Translations under genes and position numbers: made by a program
Assembly (NCBI RefSeq): GCF_021044885.1
Contig: NZ_JAJNOD010000001.1
Coordinates: 806,001-870,000 of the forward strand
DNA: 64,000 bases
DNA from: Microbacterium nymphoidis
Lineage (GTDB): Bacteria > Actinomycetota > Actinomycetes > Actinomycetales > Microbacteriaceae
Direction of reading: 5' to 3'
In this document: positions 28,953-38,146 of the stretch, in pieces
How positions within the stretch are numbered: the stretch's first letter is position 1
How the letters are laid out: every line of letters starts with the position of its first letter
Notes under the pieces: model-generated
The model's input: the letters and a program-made list of their open reading frames with translations, nothing else
What the model was told of the DNA's origin: nothing
Databases searched by the model: none

Positions 28953-30326
28953 ATGACAACCCACACCTTCGACGTCGTCGTCCTCGGCGCCGGGAGCGGC
29001 GGATACGCCGCCGCGCTGCGCCTCGCCGAGCTCGGCAAGACCGTCGCCCTCATCGAGCGCGACAAGGTCGGCGGCACCTGTCTGCACCGCGGCTGCATCC
29101 CGACCAAGGCCCTGCTGCACGCTGCGGAAGTGGCCGATACGGTACGTGAAGCGACCCAGTACGGTGTCACGGCGCAGCTGGACGCGATCGACCCCGCGGG
29201 GGTAGCGGCCTATCGCCGCGGGATCGTGGCCAAGAAGCACAAGGGGCTGGAAGGGCTGCTGTCAGCCCGCAAGATCACCACTGTGAGCGGCTCGGGCCGA
29301 CTGGAAGGCGAGCGCACGGTGCGCGTGGGCGATGACCTGTACACCGGCACCGAGCTGATCCTGGCCACCGGCTCCTACAGCCGGACCCTCCCGGGCATCG
29401 AGATCGGCGGGCGTGTGCTCACGAGTGAGCAGGCACTGGAGCTCGAGGTGATCCCGGAGCGGGTGCTCGTGCTGGGCGGCGGGGTGATCGGTGTCGAGTT
29501 CGCCAGCGTCTGGCGTTCCTTCGGTTCCGATGTGACGATCATCGAAGCGCTCGACCACCTGGTTCCCAACGAGGATCTGGCCGTGAGCAAGGGCCTGGAG
29601 CGCGCGTTCCGCAAGCGAGGCATCGCCCAGAAGCTGGGGGTGCGCTTCCAGTCCGTACAGCAGTCCGACGAGGGCGTCACGGTCACCCTCGAGGACGGGA
29701 CGACGCTGGACGGCGACTATCTGCTCGTCGCCGTGGGCCGCGGCCCCGCGACCGCGGACCTCGGCATCGAGGAGGCCGGGATCACGCTGGATCGCGGATT
29801 CGTGATCGTCGACGAGCGTCTGCACACCAACGTGCCCGGCGTGTGGGCAGTGGGCGACATCACCCCGGGCCTGCAGCTGGCACACCGTGGATTCCAGCAG
29901 GGCATCGCGGTCGCGGAGCGCATCGCCGGACTCGATCCCGTCGCCGTGCCTGACTCGCAGGTGCCGAAGGTCACGTACTCGCACCCCGAGGTGGCCTCCG
30001 TCGGCCTCACGGAGGCGCAGGCGGCCGACAAGCTCGGAGCCGATCGCATCCGCGCCTATGAGTTCAACCTCGCCGGCAACGCGAAGAGCGAGATCATCGG
30101 GACGGGTGGATTCGTGAAGGTCATCCGCGAGGTCGATGGCCCGGTGATCGGCATCCATCTGCTCGGCGACCGCGTCGGCGAGCTCATCACCGAAGGACAG
30201 CTCGCCGTGGCGTGGGAGGCGTTCCCCGAGGATCTCGCACCGCTGCTGCACGCGCACCCGACCCAGAGCGAAGCCCTGGGAGAGGCGTTCCTCGCGCTGT
30301 CCGGAAAACCGCTCCACGCGCTGTGA
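28953..30326 (+). CDS. lpdA: Dihydrolipoyl dehydrogenase (E3)
   Basis: 457 residues. ATG 28953 is chosen because TGGAG lies 7 nt upstream; the more distant in-frame GTG at 28935 lacks this. FAD motif VVLGAGSGGYAAALRLAELG, redox disulphide GGTCLHRGCIPTKAL, NAD motif VLGGGVIGVEFASVW, second FAD motif GVWAVGDITPG, and the C-terminal His-Glu pair HAHPTQSEALGEAF. It reoxidises dihydrolipoamide for 2-oxo acid dehydrogenase complexes; the E2 gene follows 73 bp downstream. Confidence 0.97.
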   Translation: MTTHTFDVVVLGAGSGGYAAALRLAELGKTVALIERDKVGGTCLHRGCIPTKALLHAAEVADTVREATQYGVTAQLDAIDPAGVAAYRRGIVAKKHKGLEGLLSARKITTVSGSGRLEGERTVRVGDDLYTGTELILATGSYSRTLPGIEIGGRVLTSEQALELEVIPERVLVLGGGVIGVEFASVWRSFGSDVTIIEALDHLVPNEDLAVSKGLERAFRKRGIAQKLGVRFQSVQQSDEGVTVTLEDGTTLDGDYLLVAVGRGPATADLGIEEAGITLDRGFVIVDERLHTNVPGVWAVGDITPGLQLAHRGFQQGIAVAERIAGLDPVAVPDSQVPKVTYSHPEVASVGLTEAQAADKLGADRIRAYEFNLAGNAKSEIIGTGGFVKVIREVDGPVIGIHLLGDRVGELITEGQLAVAWEAFPEDLAPLLHAHPTQSEALGEAFLALSGKPLHAL

Positions 30327-30399
30327 ATGGTCGCCGACTGCACCAGGGCATCACTAAGCTGGGTATAGACGTTCTGCATTTTCTGAAGGAGAAATCGAC

Positions 30400-32175
30400 A
30401 TGAGCACATCCGTCGTCCTCCCCGCTCTCGGTGAGAGCGTGACTGAGGGTACGGTCACCCGCTGGCTCAAGAAGGTGGGCGACACCGTCCAGGCGGATGA
30501 GGGTCTTCTGGAGATCTCGACCGACAAGGTCGACACCGAGATCCCGTCGCCCGTCAGCGGCGTGATCGAGGAGATCCTGGTTCAGGAAGACGAGACCGTC
30601 GAGGTCGGCGCCGTCCTGGCGAAGATCGGCGATGGCAGTGCCGCACCGGCCGCTGCCCCCGCACCCGCCGCCGAGGAGCCCGCCGCAACGCCGGCTCCCG
30701 CAGCGGAGGCACCCGCCCCCGCGGCGGAGGCACCGGCTCCCGCAGCGGAGGCTCCGGCGGCTGCCCCCGCCGGTGACGCCACGCCCGTGAAGCTGCCCGA
30801 ACTGGGCGAGAGCGTCACGGAGGGCACCGTCACCCGCTGGCTGAAGCAGGTCGGCGACGATGTGGCCGTGGACGAGCCGCTGCTGGAGATCTCAACCGAC
30901 AAGGTCGACACCGAGATCCCGTCGCCGGTCGCCGGCACGCTGCAGCAGATCCTCGTGAACGAGGACGAGACCGTCGAGGTGGGCGCAGTGCTCGCCCTCG
31001 TCGGCAGCGGCGCACCCGCTGCTCCGGCTCCTGCCGCCGAGGCTCCCGCTGCTCCGGCTCCTGCCGCCGAGGCTCCCGCCGCTGCTCCGGCACCCGCCGC
31101 TGCTCCGGCACCCGCCGCTGCTCCGGCACCCGCCGCTGCTCCGGCACCCGCCGCCGCACCCGCGCCTGCTGCTGCTCCGGCACCCGCCGCCGCTCCGGCA
31201 CCCGCCGCCGCACCCGCGCCTGCTGCTGCTCCGGCACCCGCGGCGCCGGCTTCGTCGGGTGATGAGAAGGTGTACGTCACTCCCCTCGTGCGCCGCCTCG
31301 CTGCGCAGCAGGGTGTCGACCTCGCGTCGGTCACCGGCACGGGCGTGGGCGGACGCATCCGCAAGGAAGACGTGCTCGCCGCAGCGGCTGCTCCGGCCGC
31401 CCCGGCTGCAGCCCCGGCTGCAGCCGCTCCCGCCGCCGTCAAGCTGGAGGCGTCGCCGCTGCGTGGCACGACCGCTCCGATGAGCCGCCTGCGCAAGGTG
31501 CTCGCCGAGCGCGCCGTGGCATCGATGCAGCAGACCGCCCAGCTGACCACGGTGGTCGAGGTCGACGTCACCAAGCTTGCGAACTACCGCGACCAGGTGA
31601 AGGGCGACTTCGTCGCCAAGACGGGCGACAAGCTGTCGTTCCTGCCGTTCTTCGCTCTGGCTGCGGCCGAGGCGCTGAAGGCGTTCCCGATCATCAACTC
31701 GACGGTGAACGAGAACAACGAGATCGTGTACCCGGCTACGGAGAACCTCTCCATCGCCGTCGACACCGAGCGTGGTCTGCTCACCCCGGTGCTGCGTGAC
31801 GCGGGGGACAAGAACATCGCCCAGATCGCGCACGAGATCGCCGATCTGGCGGGTCGTACCCGTGAGAACAAGCTGAAGCCGGACGAGCTGTCGGGTGGCA
31901 CGTTCACGCTGACCAACACCGGTTCGCGTGGTGCGCTGTTCGACACCCCCGTGGTGTTCCTGCCGCAGTCTGCGATCCTCGGCACCGGCGTCGTGGTCAA
32001 GCGCCCCGGCGTGGTCACGGTGGACGGGAAGGACGCGTTCTCGGTCCGCTCGTACGTCTACCTCGCGCTGTCGTACGACCACCGCACCATCGATGGCGCC
32101 GACGCGGCGCGCTTCCTGGGCGCGGTGAAGGCCCGCCTCGAAGAGGCGAACTTCGCGGCCGACCTCGGCATCTGA
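30400..32175 (+). CDS. sucB: 2-oxoglutarate dehydrogenase-type E2, dihydrolipoamide acyltransferase with two lipoyl domains
   Basis: 591 residues, ATG at 30400 with GAAGGAG upstream. Two lipoyl domains (residues 1-80 and ~128-205) each have the lipoyl-lysine motif [14 protein letters not shown]. They are joined by Ala-Pro linkers, the second very long (roughly 205-285). The E3-binding domain is [19 protein letters not shown] ... GGRIRKEDV. The catalytic domain ends in [15 protein letters not shown] (active-site His and Asp). It transfers succinyl groups to CoA in the TCA cycle; in actinobacteria such an E2 may also serve pyruvate dehydrogenase. Ala-Pro linker codons form imperfect DNA repeats. 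Confidence 0.93.
   Translation: MSTSVVLPALGESVTEGTVTRWLKKVGDTVQADEGLLEISTDKVDTEIPSPVSGVIEEILVQEDETVEVGAVLAKIGDGSAAPAAAPAPAAEEPAATPAPAAEAPAPAAEAPAPAAEAPAAAPAGDATPVKLPELGESVTEGTVTRWLKQVGDDVAVDEPLLEISTDKVDTEIPSPVAGTLQQILVNEDETVEVGAVLALVGSGAPAAPAPAAEAPAAPAPAAEAPAAAPAPAAAPAPAAAPAPAAAPAPAAAPAPAAAPAPAAAPAPAAAPAPAAAPAPAAPASSGDEKVYVTPLVRRLAAQQGVDLASVTGTGVGGRIRKEDVLAAAAAPAAPAAAPAAAAPAAVKLEASPLRGTTAPMSRLRKVLAERAVASMQQTAQLTTVVEVDVTKLANYRDQVKGDFVAKTGDKLSFLPFFALAAAEALKAFPIINSTVNENNEIVYPATENLSIAVDTERGLLTPVLRDAGDKNIAQIAHEIADLAGRTRENKLKPDELSGGTFTLTNTGSRGALFDTPVVFLPQSAILGTGVVVKRPGVVTVDGKDAFSVRSYVYLALSYDHRTIDGADAARFLGAVKARLEEANFAADLGI
31018..31240 (+). repeat. Ala-Pro linker repeat inside sucB
   Basis: Imperfect tandem units such as GCTCCGGCACCCGCCGCT encode a run of APAA. 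The DNA is repetitive enough to expand or contract in frame without breaking the gene. Confidence 0.75.
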
Positions 32176-32176
32176 G

Positions 32177-32223
32177 CAACGAGAAGGGCCCCGTGGCGAT
32201 CCGCCACGGGGCCCTTCTCGTTG
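32177..32223 (+). terminator. Terminator after sucB
   Basis: 22-bp perfect stem (left arm 32177-32198, 3-nt loop, right arm 32202-32223), 2 nt after the stop codon. Core GGGCCCCGTGGCG with CGTTG outer ends. Confidence 0.88.
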
Positions 32224-32257
32224 TTCGCGAGGAAGCCCATTCATCGCGGCCAACGCA

Positions 32258-32295
32258 GAAGGCCGGCCCGTTCTGTGCAGAACGGGCCGGCCTTC
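32258..32295 (-). terminator. Terminator after the DUF4097 gene
   Basis: 17-bp perfect arms (32258-32274 and 32279-32295) with loop GTGC, 8 bp beyond the DUF4097 stop on the minus strand. A second hairpin facing the sucB one, so the convergent genes each have their own. Confidence 0.8.
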
Positions 32296-32302
32296 CGTCG
32301 TC

Positions 32303-33175
32303 TCAGCGGGCGTATCCGACCGTGAGGTCACCGGCGGCGACGCTCAGCTGCAGCGAGTTGGGTGACGAGTCGGACGTGTCCACATCCACCGTCAGATCTC
32401 CGAACGCACCGTCCCGCTCCACGTCGTAAGTTCCGCGAGGAATGCGCACCTCGGCACTGCCCGCGGTGACACTCACGCTCGTCTCACCGGGGACGGTCCC
32501 CGTGACGTCCGCGACGAGGCGCCCGGCGCTGATCGACAAGTCCAGCGCGTCCGCATCGTTGACCGCCACCTTCGCGCTTCCCGCATTGACGGTCGTCGAC
32601 AGGTCCCGCGAGGAGCCATCGTACGTGAGCTCGCCGGCGTTGACCGTGAGATCGAGCTCACCGAACTCGCCCGTGACAGTGGCCCGGCCGGCGTTCAGGG
32701 TCACGGACGCGTCCACCTGGCTCTCCAGCGATCGGGGCAGCACGATGTCTGCGTGAACGTCGCCGTCGTTGCGGAAGCCGAACCAGCGCCAGCCACGCCA
32801 CCCGTCGTCCTGCGCGATCACGAGCTCACCGTCGCGCACGTGCATCCGCCATCCGTCAGCGGCGCGTGAGCCGTTGGAGGAGACGTCCAGCGTGGCTTCG
32901 CGAACGTCGTCGAAGCGCACGCTCACCGTCCCCGCATTCATCTCGATGTCCACCTCTTCGACGCCATCGACCGCGCTGCTGGTGGAGTACGCGCCGGGGC
33001 CCGCCGGGGAGGCGACGGCCGCCACCGCGCTGGTGCCGATGGCGCCGGCGACGATGACCGCGCCCACCACGCCGATGCCGATCGCGACACCACGGCCGCG
33101 ATGTGGGCCGGCAGGCGCCGGTGCTGTGTGTCCGCCCGGAGCGGGCGGTGTGGGGTTGGCCGGGAAATCAGTCAT
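32303..33175 (-). CDS. DUF4097 family beta-strand-repeat membrane protein
   Basis: 290 residues. A Pro-rich cytoplasmic N-terminus is followed by one membrane segment (about residues 29-55, VAIGIGVVGAVIVAGAIGTS) and an extracellular right-handed beta-repeat domain of short strands (AGTVSVRFDD, AGRATVTGEF, AGELTYDGSS, AGSAKVAVND, AGRLVADVTG). This matches DUF4097, which includes LiaG-type proteins linked to envelope-stress two-component systems. It follows a response regulator by 11 bp, so it is likely in the same operon. Function in sensing or surface is inferred. Confidence 0.88.
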   Translation of the reverse strand: MTDFPANPTPPAPGGHTAPAPAGPHRGRGVAIGIGVVGAVIVAGAIGTSAVAAVASPAGPGAYSTSSAVDGVEEVDIEMNAGTVSVRFDDVREATLDVSSNGSRAADGWRMHVRDGELVIAQDDGWRGWRWFGFRNDGDVHADIVLPRSLESQVDASVTLNAGRATVTGEFGELDLTVNAGELTYDGSSRDLSTTVNAGSAKVAVNDADALDLSISAGRLVADVTGTVPGETSVSVTAGSAEVRIPRGTYDVERDGAFGDLTVDVDTSDSSPNSLQLSVAAGDLTVGYAR

Positions 33176-33186
33176 GGTGTTACTCC

Positions 33187-33837
33187 TCAGGAGGTGGCGT
33201 CGAGATGGGCGAGCACGGCGAGGACCCGGCGGTTGCCCGCGGCGTCCTGGTCGAGGTCGAGTTTGGTGAAGACCGCCGAGATGTGCTTCTCGACGGAACC
33301 CTCCGAGATGTGAAGGGCACGAGCGATGGCTTGATTGCTGCGTCCCTGGGCCATGAGGGCCAGAGTCTCACGCTCTCGGTCAGTCAGCCGGTCGAATCTG
33401 CTGTCCTGACGGCGGCGGGTGAGCAGCTGGGAGACGACCTCTGGGTCGAGAACGGTCCCGCCCGCGGCGACCGTCGCCGCGGACTCGAGGAAGTCCGCGA
33501 CATCGGTGACCCGATCCTTCAGCAGGTACCCCAGCCCTCCGGTGCTGGAAGCGATCAGATCCGTCGCGTAGCGCTCCTCGACGTACTGGCTGAGCACCAG
33601 GATCGGCAGCCGCGGATCGCGTGCCCGCAGGCTGATGGCCGCGCGGATGCCCTCGTCGGTGAACGTGGGCGGCAGCCGGACGTCGAGGATCACCAGATCC
33701 GGGGCACCATCGACCACAGCGTCATCGAGGCCGTGCGTGTCGGCCAGCGCCGCCACCACGGTGTGCTGGGAGTCTTCGAGGATGCGGATCAGGCCGTCGC
33801 GGATGAGGCCCGAGTCCTCGCAGATCAGAATGCGCAT
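33187..33837 (-). CDS. NarL/LiaR-type response regulator
   Basis: 216 residues, ATG at 33837. Receiver domain: acidic pair ED at residues 7-8, phospho-acceptor Asp in VILDVRLPP, Ser in ILVLSQY and Lys in YLLKDRV. The LuxR-type HTH at the C-terminus is LTDRERETLALMAQGRSNQAIARAL ... SEGSVEKHISAVFTKL. It is phosphorylated by the histidine kinase encoded 37 bp upstream and probably controls this operon among others. Confidence 0.93.
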   Translation of the reverse strand: MRILICEDSGLIRDGLIRILEDSQHTVVAALADTHGLDDAVVDGAPDLVILDVRLPPTFTDEGIRAAISLRARDPRLPILVLSQYVEERYATDLIASSTGGLGYLLKDRVTDVADFLESAATVAAGGTVLDPEVVSQLLTRRRQDSRFDRLTDRERETLALMAQGRSNQAIARALHISEGSVEKHISAVFTKLDLDQDAAGNRRVLAVLAHLDATS

Positions 33838-33874
33838 GGCTGCTCTCCGGTTGAGGGTATGCGGATGGAGGGGA

Positions 33875-35107
33875 TCATGCCTGGCACGGCAGGCTCACAT
33901 CTATGGTGGTGGGCCCTCCGACGGGGCTGCTCAGGGTGAGCACTCCCCCGGCCGCGGCGATCCGGCCGCTGATGCCGTCGATGCCACCGCCAGGCACACG
34001 ACGCGCGCCACCGCGACCGTCATCCTCGATGCGCGCCCAGAGCATCCCGCCCGGCCGCTCCAGCACCGTGACACGGCACTGGGTGGCACCGGAGTGCTTG
34101 GCGATGTTCGTGATGCTCTCGGCCACCGCGAAGTACATCGCGGACTCGACCTGGGCCGAGTAGCGGTGTGGTGCGCGAACGTCCAGCGTGACCGGGATCG
34201 GGCTGCGCGCCGCCAGCGCAGACAGCGCGGCATCCAATCCACGATCCTCCAGCACCGCCGGGTGAAAGCCCCGTGCCAGCTGTCGCAGCTCGGTCATCGC
34301 GGCCTTCGTTGACGTGTGCGCCTCATCGATCAGATCGATCGCGGCCTGCGGGTCCGACTCGACCTTGGTGCGAGCGAGGCCCAGGGTCATGCCGATGGAC
34401 ACCAGCCGCGGTTGGACACCGTCATGCAGATCCCGCTCGATGCGGGTGCGCTCGATGCTCGCTGCGCTGACCGCGTCGTCACGGCGCCGTGTCTCCGTGG
34501 CGACGGTGCGCTCGAGCTCATGGATACGCGACGGTGCCAGCATGGCAGTGGAGATCCCGCGATGAGCCCGCGTCAGACCCCACACCCCGGCCAGGCAGAC
34601 CAGGATCGCACCGATGCCGATGAGCGCGGCGGCCCAGGTCGGTGGGAAGAGCGTGCTGTTCGGCAGCATGAGGGGATCAGCGGCAAAGGACCCACGGATG
34701 GCGTACACGAGGTAGGAGGCCACACCGCCGAGGAGCCAGAGGGCTACTCCGCCGAGGAAGGTGATGATCAGGAAGTGCAGGAGACCGAGCCAGTTGCGGC
34801 CGTCCGTGACCTGGAGCCACAACGTGTGGGGCACCCGCAGCCAGTCGGTCCGCGGCGAACGGCGCAGAGCCCGCGGCGGCAGGTCGAAGCCGTACAGCCC
34901 GCTGACGCGCAGTTCCTCGAAGCGCGCCACCCCGGGAAGGCACACCGCGAACAGCGCGAGGAACAACAGCCCGATACCCAGGACCAGCAGGAATCCGATG
35001 CCGAAGCCGACGAACACGCCCAACAGAGCGAGCACGAAGGGTCCGATCAAGCCCAGGGCGGCCAGGTGGCCCGCGGCCAGCGCGTCTTGCGCGAGTCGTT
35101 TCTTCAT
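33875..35107 (-). CDS. Sensor histidine kinase (HisKA_3 type)
   Basis: 410 residues, ATG at 35107. The N-terminal half has several membrane segments (for example LGLIGPFVLALLGVFVGFGIG, LLHFLIITFLGGVALWLLGG and WAAALIGIGAILVCLAGVWG). The phosphorylated His is in the H-box ERDLHDGVQPRLVSIG. The HATPase domain follows: AVAESITNIAKHSG (N box) and RIEDDGRGGARRVPGGGIDGI. The layout suits kinases of the LiaS/DesK class that sense the envelope. It pairs with the response regulator next to it. Confidence 0.93.
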   Translation of the reverse strand: MKKRLAQDALAAGHLAALGLIGPFVLALLGVFVGFGIGFLLVLGIGLLFLALFAVCLPGVARFEELRVSGLYGFDLPPRALRRSPRTDWLRVPHTLWLQVTDGRNWLGLLHFLIITFLGGVALWLLGGVASYLVYAIRGSFAADPLMLPNSTLFPPTWAAALIGIGAILVCLAGVWGLTRAHRGISTAMLAPSRIHELERTVATETRRRDDAVSAASIERTRIERDLHDGVQPRLVSIGMTLGLARTKVESDPQAAIDLIDEAHTSTKAAMTELRQLARGFHPAVLEDRGLDAALSALAARSPIPVTLDVRAPHRYSAQVESAMYFAVAESITNIAKHSGATQCRVTVLERPGGMLWARIEDDGRGGARRVPGGGIDGISGRIAAAGGVLTLSSPVGGPTTIDVSLPCQA

Positions 35108-35242
35108 ATCTCCACGCTAGGCGGCACGCCGTCCCCGTACAGCCCGGGAACCCGGAACACTTGCGGGGGTTATCCCCCACGGGTCACCCGCCGCCGTAAC
35201 CGTGCCGGGCGGACAGTCTCGCCGCGGGAGCGGCGGAGGCGG

Positions 35243-36682
35243 TCACCCCGTCACGGTCGTCGCTTCCCTGACCCGCCATGCCCCATCCACCCGCTCGATG
35301 CTGATCAGGCTCGCCACCGCGTCATCCGCAACCACGCGCAGCACGGCGACGCCGCCGAAGTCCTCGAGGAGCTGGATCTCGCCACCCGCCGGCACCCGGG
35401 CCATATCGACGCCTTCGGCAAGGAGCGGACCACAGCTCTGCTGCGGGCGGCACTCTGCGACAGCAGCGAGGAGTGCCGCCGCGGTGGCGACCACTTCCGC
35501 ATCCCGGGACGATGTCGAGCCAGCACCATCTTCCGCGGGCAGCGAGGGCGCCGGCTCGGGGGCCGTCGGCACAATCGCTGTCGGCTCGGCTTCGGATGCC
35601 GAAGCGCCGTCTGTCGGGCGGCCCTCGCCGCCGGGCGTGCCCTCTGCGCCCTCGATCACGGTCGCTGACGTCACCTGCGGCTCCGCCGGCGATGCGTCCG
35701 GAGCAGTGCTGCCTGGCCCCGCAGAGGGCGGAGCCGAGGCCGCTGCAGCCGCGTTCTCACCGCTGTCGCCATCTGGCTGCGGCCACAGCAGACCGACGGC
35801 GAGGATCGTGGCGGCCAGTGACGCCCCGACCAGCAGGGGCGTGCGACGGGAGCGCTGGTGAGGCTCTCTTCGTCGATCCCCGCGGTGAAGCAACCGCGTC
35901 CCCGCCGCCCGCGCCCCGTCCCACCAGCGCGCCGCCGAGCCTGAGCGAGACTGCTGTCCCTCGCCGGCACCGATGAATCGCGGCGCGGTGACCTCACCGT
36001 CGCTTTCCCCCTGCGGCCTCAGCTCCCGCGCGCCGAGAGGGCGCAGTGTCAGGGGATCCGCGATACGGACGAGCAGAGGCCGGGGCGCACACGCCTCGAA
36101 CATGCTCTCCTCGAGCCGGACAAGAACGGCGACCGGCGAACGCACCCGAATGGAATCCGCTGCCTCGGTGGCCAGTCGGGCGACGACGCGATCCGCACAG
36201 GTGCTCGCGAGTATGCCCAGCAGCTCCGCCGTCTCCTCTCGCGCCGCCGCGCCTTCTCCGACCGCGAACAGCGGCTTGCCCTGGTCCGTGAGCCACCATC
36301 GGCCGTGCGGCACCGCAATGGGGTCGTCACCGAATCGCGCGGGCAGAGCGGCCTCGGCGCATCCGCGCATGAGACTCACCGCCAGAGTGACCCCCTCTCC
36401 CCCGGACAACGGCTCATCCGCCCGGGCGCGAAGATACGATCCGACGGTCACCACGCACCACGGCAGCACCGCATCGTGACCGTCCGCACGCCGGGCCACA
36501 TCGCGGGGTGCAAGCAGATGTGCCGCCGGCGCGTCTCGCCACCATTGCGTGGGCACGGTGTCCACGTCTGTGAGAAGCACCGTATTCTCGCCTTGCGCGG
36601 CGAGGACGCCCGCGATCGGGACGTCCGGTGGCGCAATGCGGCGGATCGGCCGGTAAGTACTGTCCAGTGGGTTCTGCATCAT
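35243..36682 (-). CDS. Hypothetical single-pass membrane protein
   Basis: 479 residues from ATG 36682 (or 36679). The first ~270 residues are soluble. The order of short elements (RIAPPDVPIAGVLAAQGENTV ... HLLAPRDVARRADG ... HGRWWLTDQGKPLFAVGEG) loosely recalls a degenerate kinase-like fold, but no kinase catalytic residues are seen. One membrane helix is at about residues 285-310 (TPLLVGASLAATILAVGLLW), followed by an Ala/Pro/Glu-rich outside linker and a compact C-terminal domain with two Cys (ECRPQQSCGPLLAEGVD) ending VDGAWRVREATTVTG. Function unknown. Divergent from DUF4191. Confidence 0.72.
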   Translation of the reverse strand: MMQNPLDSTYRPIRRIAPPDVPIAGVLAAQGENTVLLTDVDTVPTQWWRDAPAAHLLAPRDVARRADGHDAVLPWCVVTVGSYLRARADEPLSGGEGVTLAVSLMRGCAEAALPARFGDDPIAVPHGRWWLTDQGKPLFAVGEGAAAREETAELLGILASTCADRVVARLATEAADSIRVRSPVAVLVRLEESMFEACAPRPLLVRIADPLTLRPLGARELRPQGESDGEVTAPRFIGAGEGQQSRSGSAARWWDGARAAGTRLLHRGDRRREPHQRSRRTPLLVGASLAATILAVGLLWPQPDGDSGENAAAAASAPPSAGPGSTAPDASPAEPQVTSATVIEGAEGTPGGEGRPTDGASASEAEPTAIVPTAPEPAPSLPAEDGAGSTSSRDAEVVATAAALLAAVAECRPQQSCGPLLAEGVDMARVPAGGEIQLLEDFGGVAVLRVVADDAVASLISIERVDGAWRVREATTVTG

Positions 36683-36800
36683 CGCCCCACTGTGCGCGTC
36701 GGCGCTCCCGGGCTCCTGCGCCGTGCTGCGCGTCGTGCACGAACGCGACCGGGCATACGGGTGGGGAGGAACGGGTGCCGTCGCCCGGTATTCTGGGAGC

Positions 36801-37511
36801 ATGGCCGCACGCAGCACAGCCCCTGAGAAACGTCAGGGCTTCTTCTCCCAGATCAAGACGCTCTTCACCTTCACCAAGGACGTCTTCCCCTGGCTGCCGT
36901 GGGTTCTCATCGGCATCCTGGTCCTCGGTGCCGCGCTCGGCGTCGTGGTGGGCTTCCTGATCCCGCCGGCAGAAATCTGGAGCATCATCCTCTGGGGCAT
37001 CACCGGCCTCATGCTCGGTGTGCTCGGCGCAATGATCACCCTCACCCGTTTCGCCACGCAGGCGATGTACCGCAAGCTCGAGGGCGTCCCTGGCGCCACC
37101 GGGCACGTGCTCAGCACGGGCCTCGGCCGCTCATGGACGGCCAGCGATGAGCCGGTGCAGGTCAACGCCAAGACGCAGGAGGCTGTCTACCGCACCGTCG
37201 GTAAGGGTGGCATCGTGCTCGTGGGCGAGGGCAGCCGTTCACGCCTCACGCGACTCATCAACGAGGAGCGCAAGAAGGCGGACCGCGTTGCGCACAACGT
37301 TCCCGTTCACGTGCTCTACGTCGGTCACGACGAGGAGGGCCTCGCGCTCAAGGATCTCGCGAAGGCGATCAAGGCCCTGCCCAAATCCACCGACAAGGCC
37401 ACGCGCGTGGCGGTCATCCAGCGGCTGGCGTCCATGCAGACGGGTCTGGCCTCGATGCCGATCCCGAAGGGCATCGATCCCACCAAGGTGCGCGCACCCC
37501 GACCGCGCTGA
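36801..37511 (+). CDS. DUF4191 family membrane protein
   Basis: 236 residues, ATG 36801 with GGGAG upstream. Two membrane segments near the N-terminus (FPWLPWVLIGILVLGAALGVVVGF and WSIILWGITGLMLGVLGAMI), then a soluble basic domain (QAMYRKLEGVPGATGHVLST ... RLTRLINEERKKADRVAHNVPVHVLYVG). The family is conserved in actinobacteria next to RDD and glnA. No activity is known. Its stop lies inside a 74-bp inverted repeat. Confidence 0.92.
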   Translation: MAARSTAPEKRQGFFSQIKTLFTFTKDVFPWLPWVLIGILVLGAALGVVVGFLIPPAEIWSIILWGITGLMLGVLGAMITLTRFATQAMYRKLEGVPGATGHVLSTGLGRSWTASDEPVQVNAKTQEAVYRTVGKGGIVLVGEGSRSRLTRLINEERKKADRVAHNVPVHVLYVGHDEEGLALKDLAKAIKALPKSTDKATRVAVIQRLASMQTGLASMPIPKGIDPTKVRAPRPR

Positions 37512-37579
37512 GGTTCCAGGCATACGACGAGGCCCGCACCATGTGGTGCGGGCCTCGTCGTATGCCTGGAACCTCAGCG
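37506..37579. terminator. Long convergent terminator with 36-bp perfect arms
   Basis: Arms 37506-37541 and 37544-37579 are exact reverse complements around a 2-nt centre. Both stop codons (plus 37509-37511, minus 37574-37576) and the preceding Arg codons lie inside the arms. It acts as a bidirectional terminator by position. Confidence 0.85.
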
Positions 37580-38017
37580 GGTGCAGATGAGGATCGTTCC
37601 GGCTGCCTTGTCGTGCAGACCGCGTTGATCGGCATCCCAGATGACCGCGGGGATAACCAGGACGAGCAGGACCGTGCGGATAATCGGGCGCCAGAGGCCC
37701 GTCCAGGCGCCGTCAGCGCGGATCAGGCGCATGCCCATGACCCGGTGTCCCGGACTGCCGCCGAGCGTGGGGATGAAGAGAATCTGGACGACAGCGAAGA
37801 TCGCCATGACGATCGACGGGTTGAAGTCGAGGAACGGGATCGGCTCGACGCCGGCCCCTCTGTCCAGCGGAGGAAAGAACGCGATCGTGATCATGACCGC
37901 ACACAGGTAGTCGATCAGCAGCGCCACGAGCCGGCGCCCGGCACGAGCGATGCTGCCCGGTCCCTGCTGCGGCATTCCGAGGCGTTCGCCGGGGTAGGTC
38001 TGGGGAGAAGCGCTCAC
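37574..38017 (-). CDS. RDD family membrane protein
   Basis: 147 residues, start at 38017. RDD features: ARAGRRLVALLIDYLCAVMITIAFF (Arg-Asp positions), a second segment SIVMAIFAVVQILFIPTLGG, then PGHRVMGMRLIRADG and IIRTVLLVLVIPAVIWDAD. Three membrane helices. Members are thought to be transport- or ion-related, but this one is uncharacterised. Located between DUF4191 and glnA as in other actinobacteria. Confidence 0.9.
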   Translation of the reverse strand: MSASPQTYPGERLGMPQQGPGSIARAGRRLVALLIDYLCAVMITIAFFPPLDRGAGVEPIPFLDFNPSIVMAIFAVVQILFIPTLGGSPGHRVMGMRLIRADGAWTGLWRPIIRTVLLVLVIPAVIWDADQRGLHDKAAGTILICTR

Positions 38018-38040
38018 TTCACCAGTCTATGAAGCGCTCT

Positions 38041-38056
38041 GTAACAAGCCGGAAAC
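38041..38056 (+). promoter_or_regulatory. GlnR-type box in the glnA promoter
   Basis: GTAAC, six bases, GAAAC matches the published actinobacterial GlnR half-element gTnAC-n6-GaAAC exactly. It lies 90 bp upstream of the glnA start. GlnR would couple glnA transcription to nitrogen status. A second copy of the expected pair was not clear. Confidence 0.5.
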
Positions 38057-38146
38057 ATCCGGGATACGCGTGAGCAATCCCGTGCCGCTAACTTCATCCT
38101 CAGCTCCCCTCTCAGGGCCGCTCGAAAAAACGAATCTGGAGTGCGC

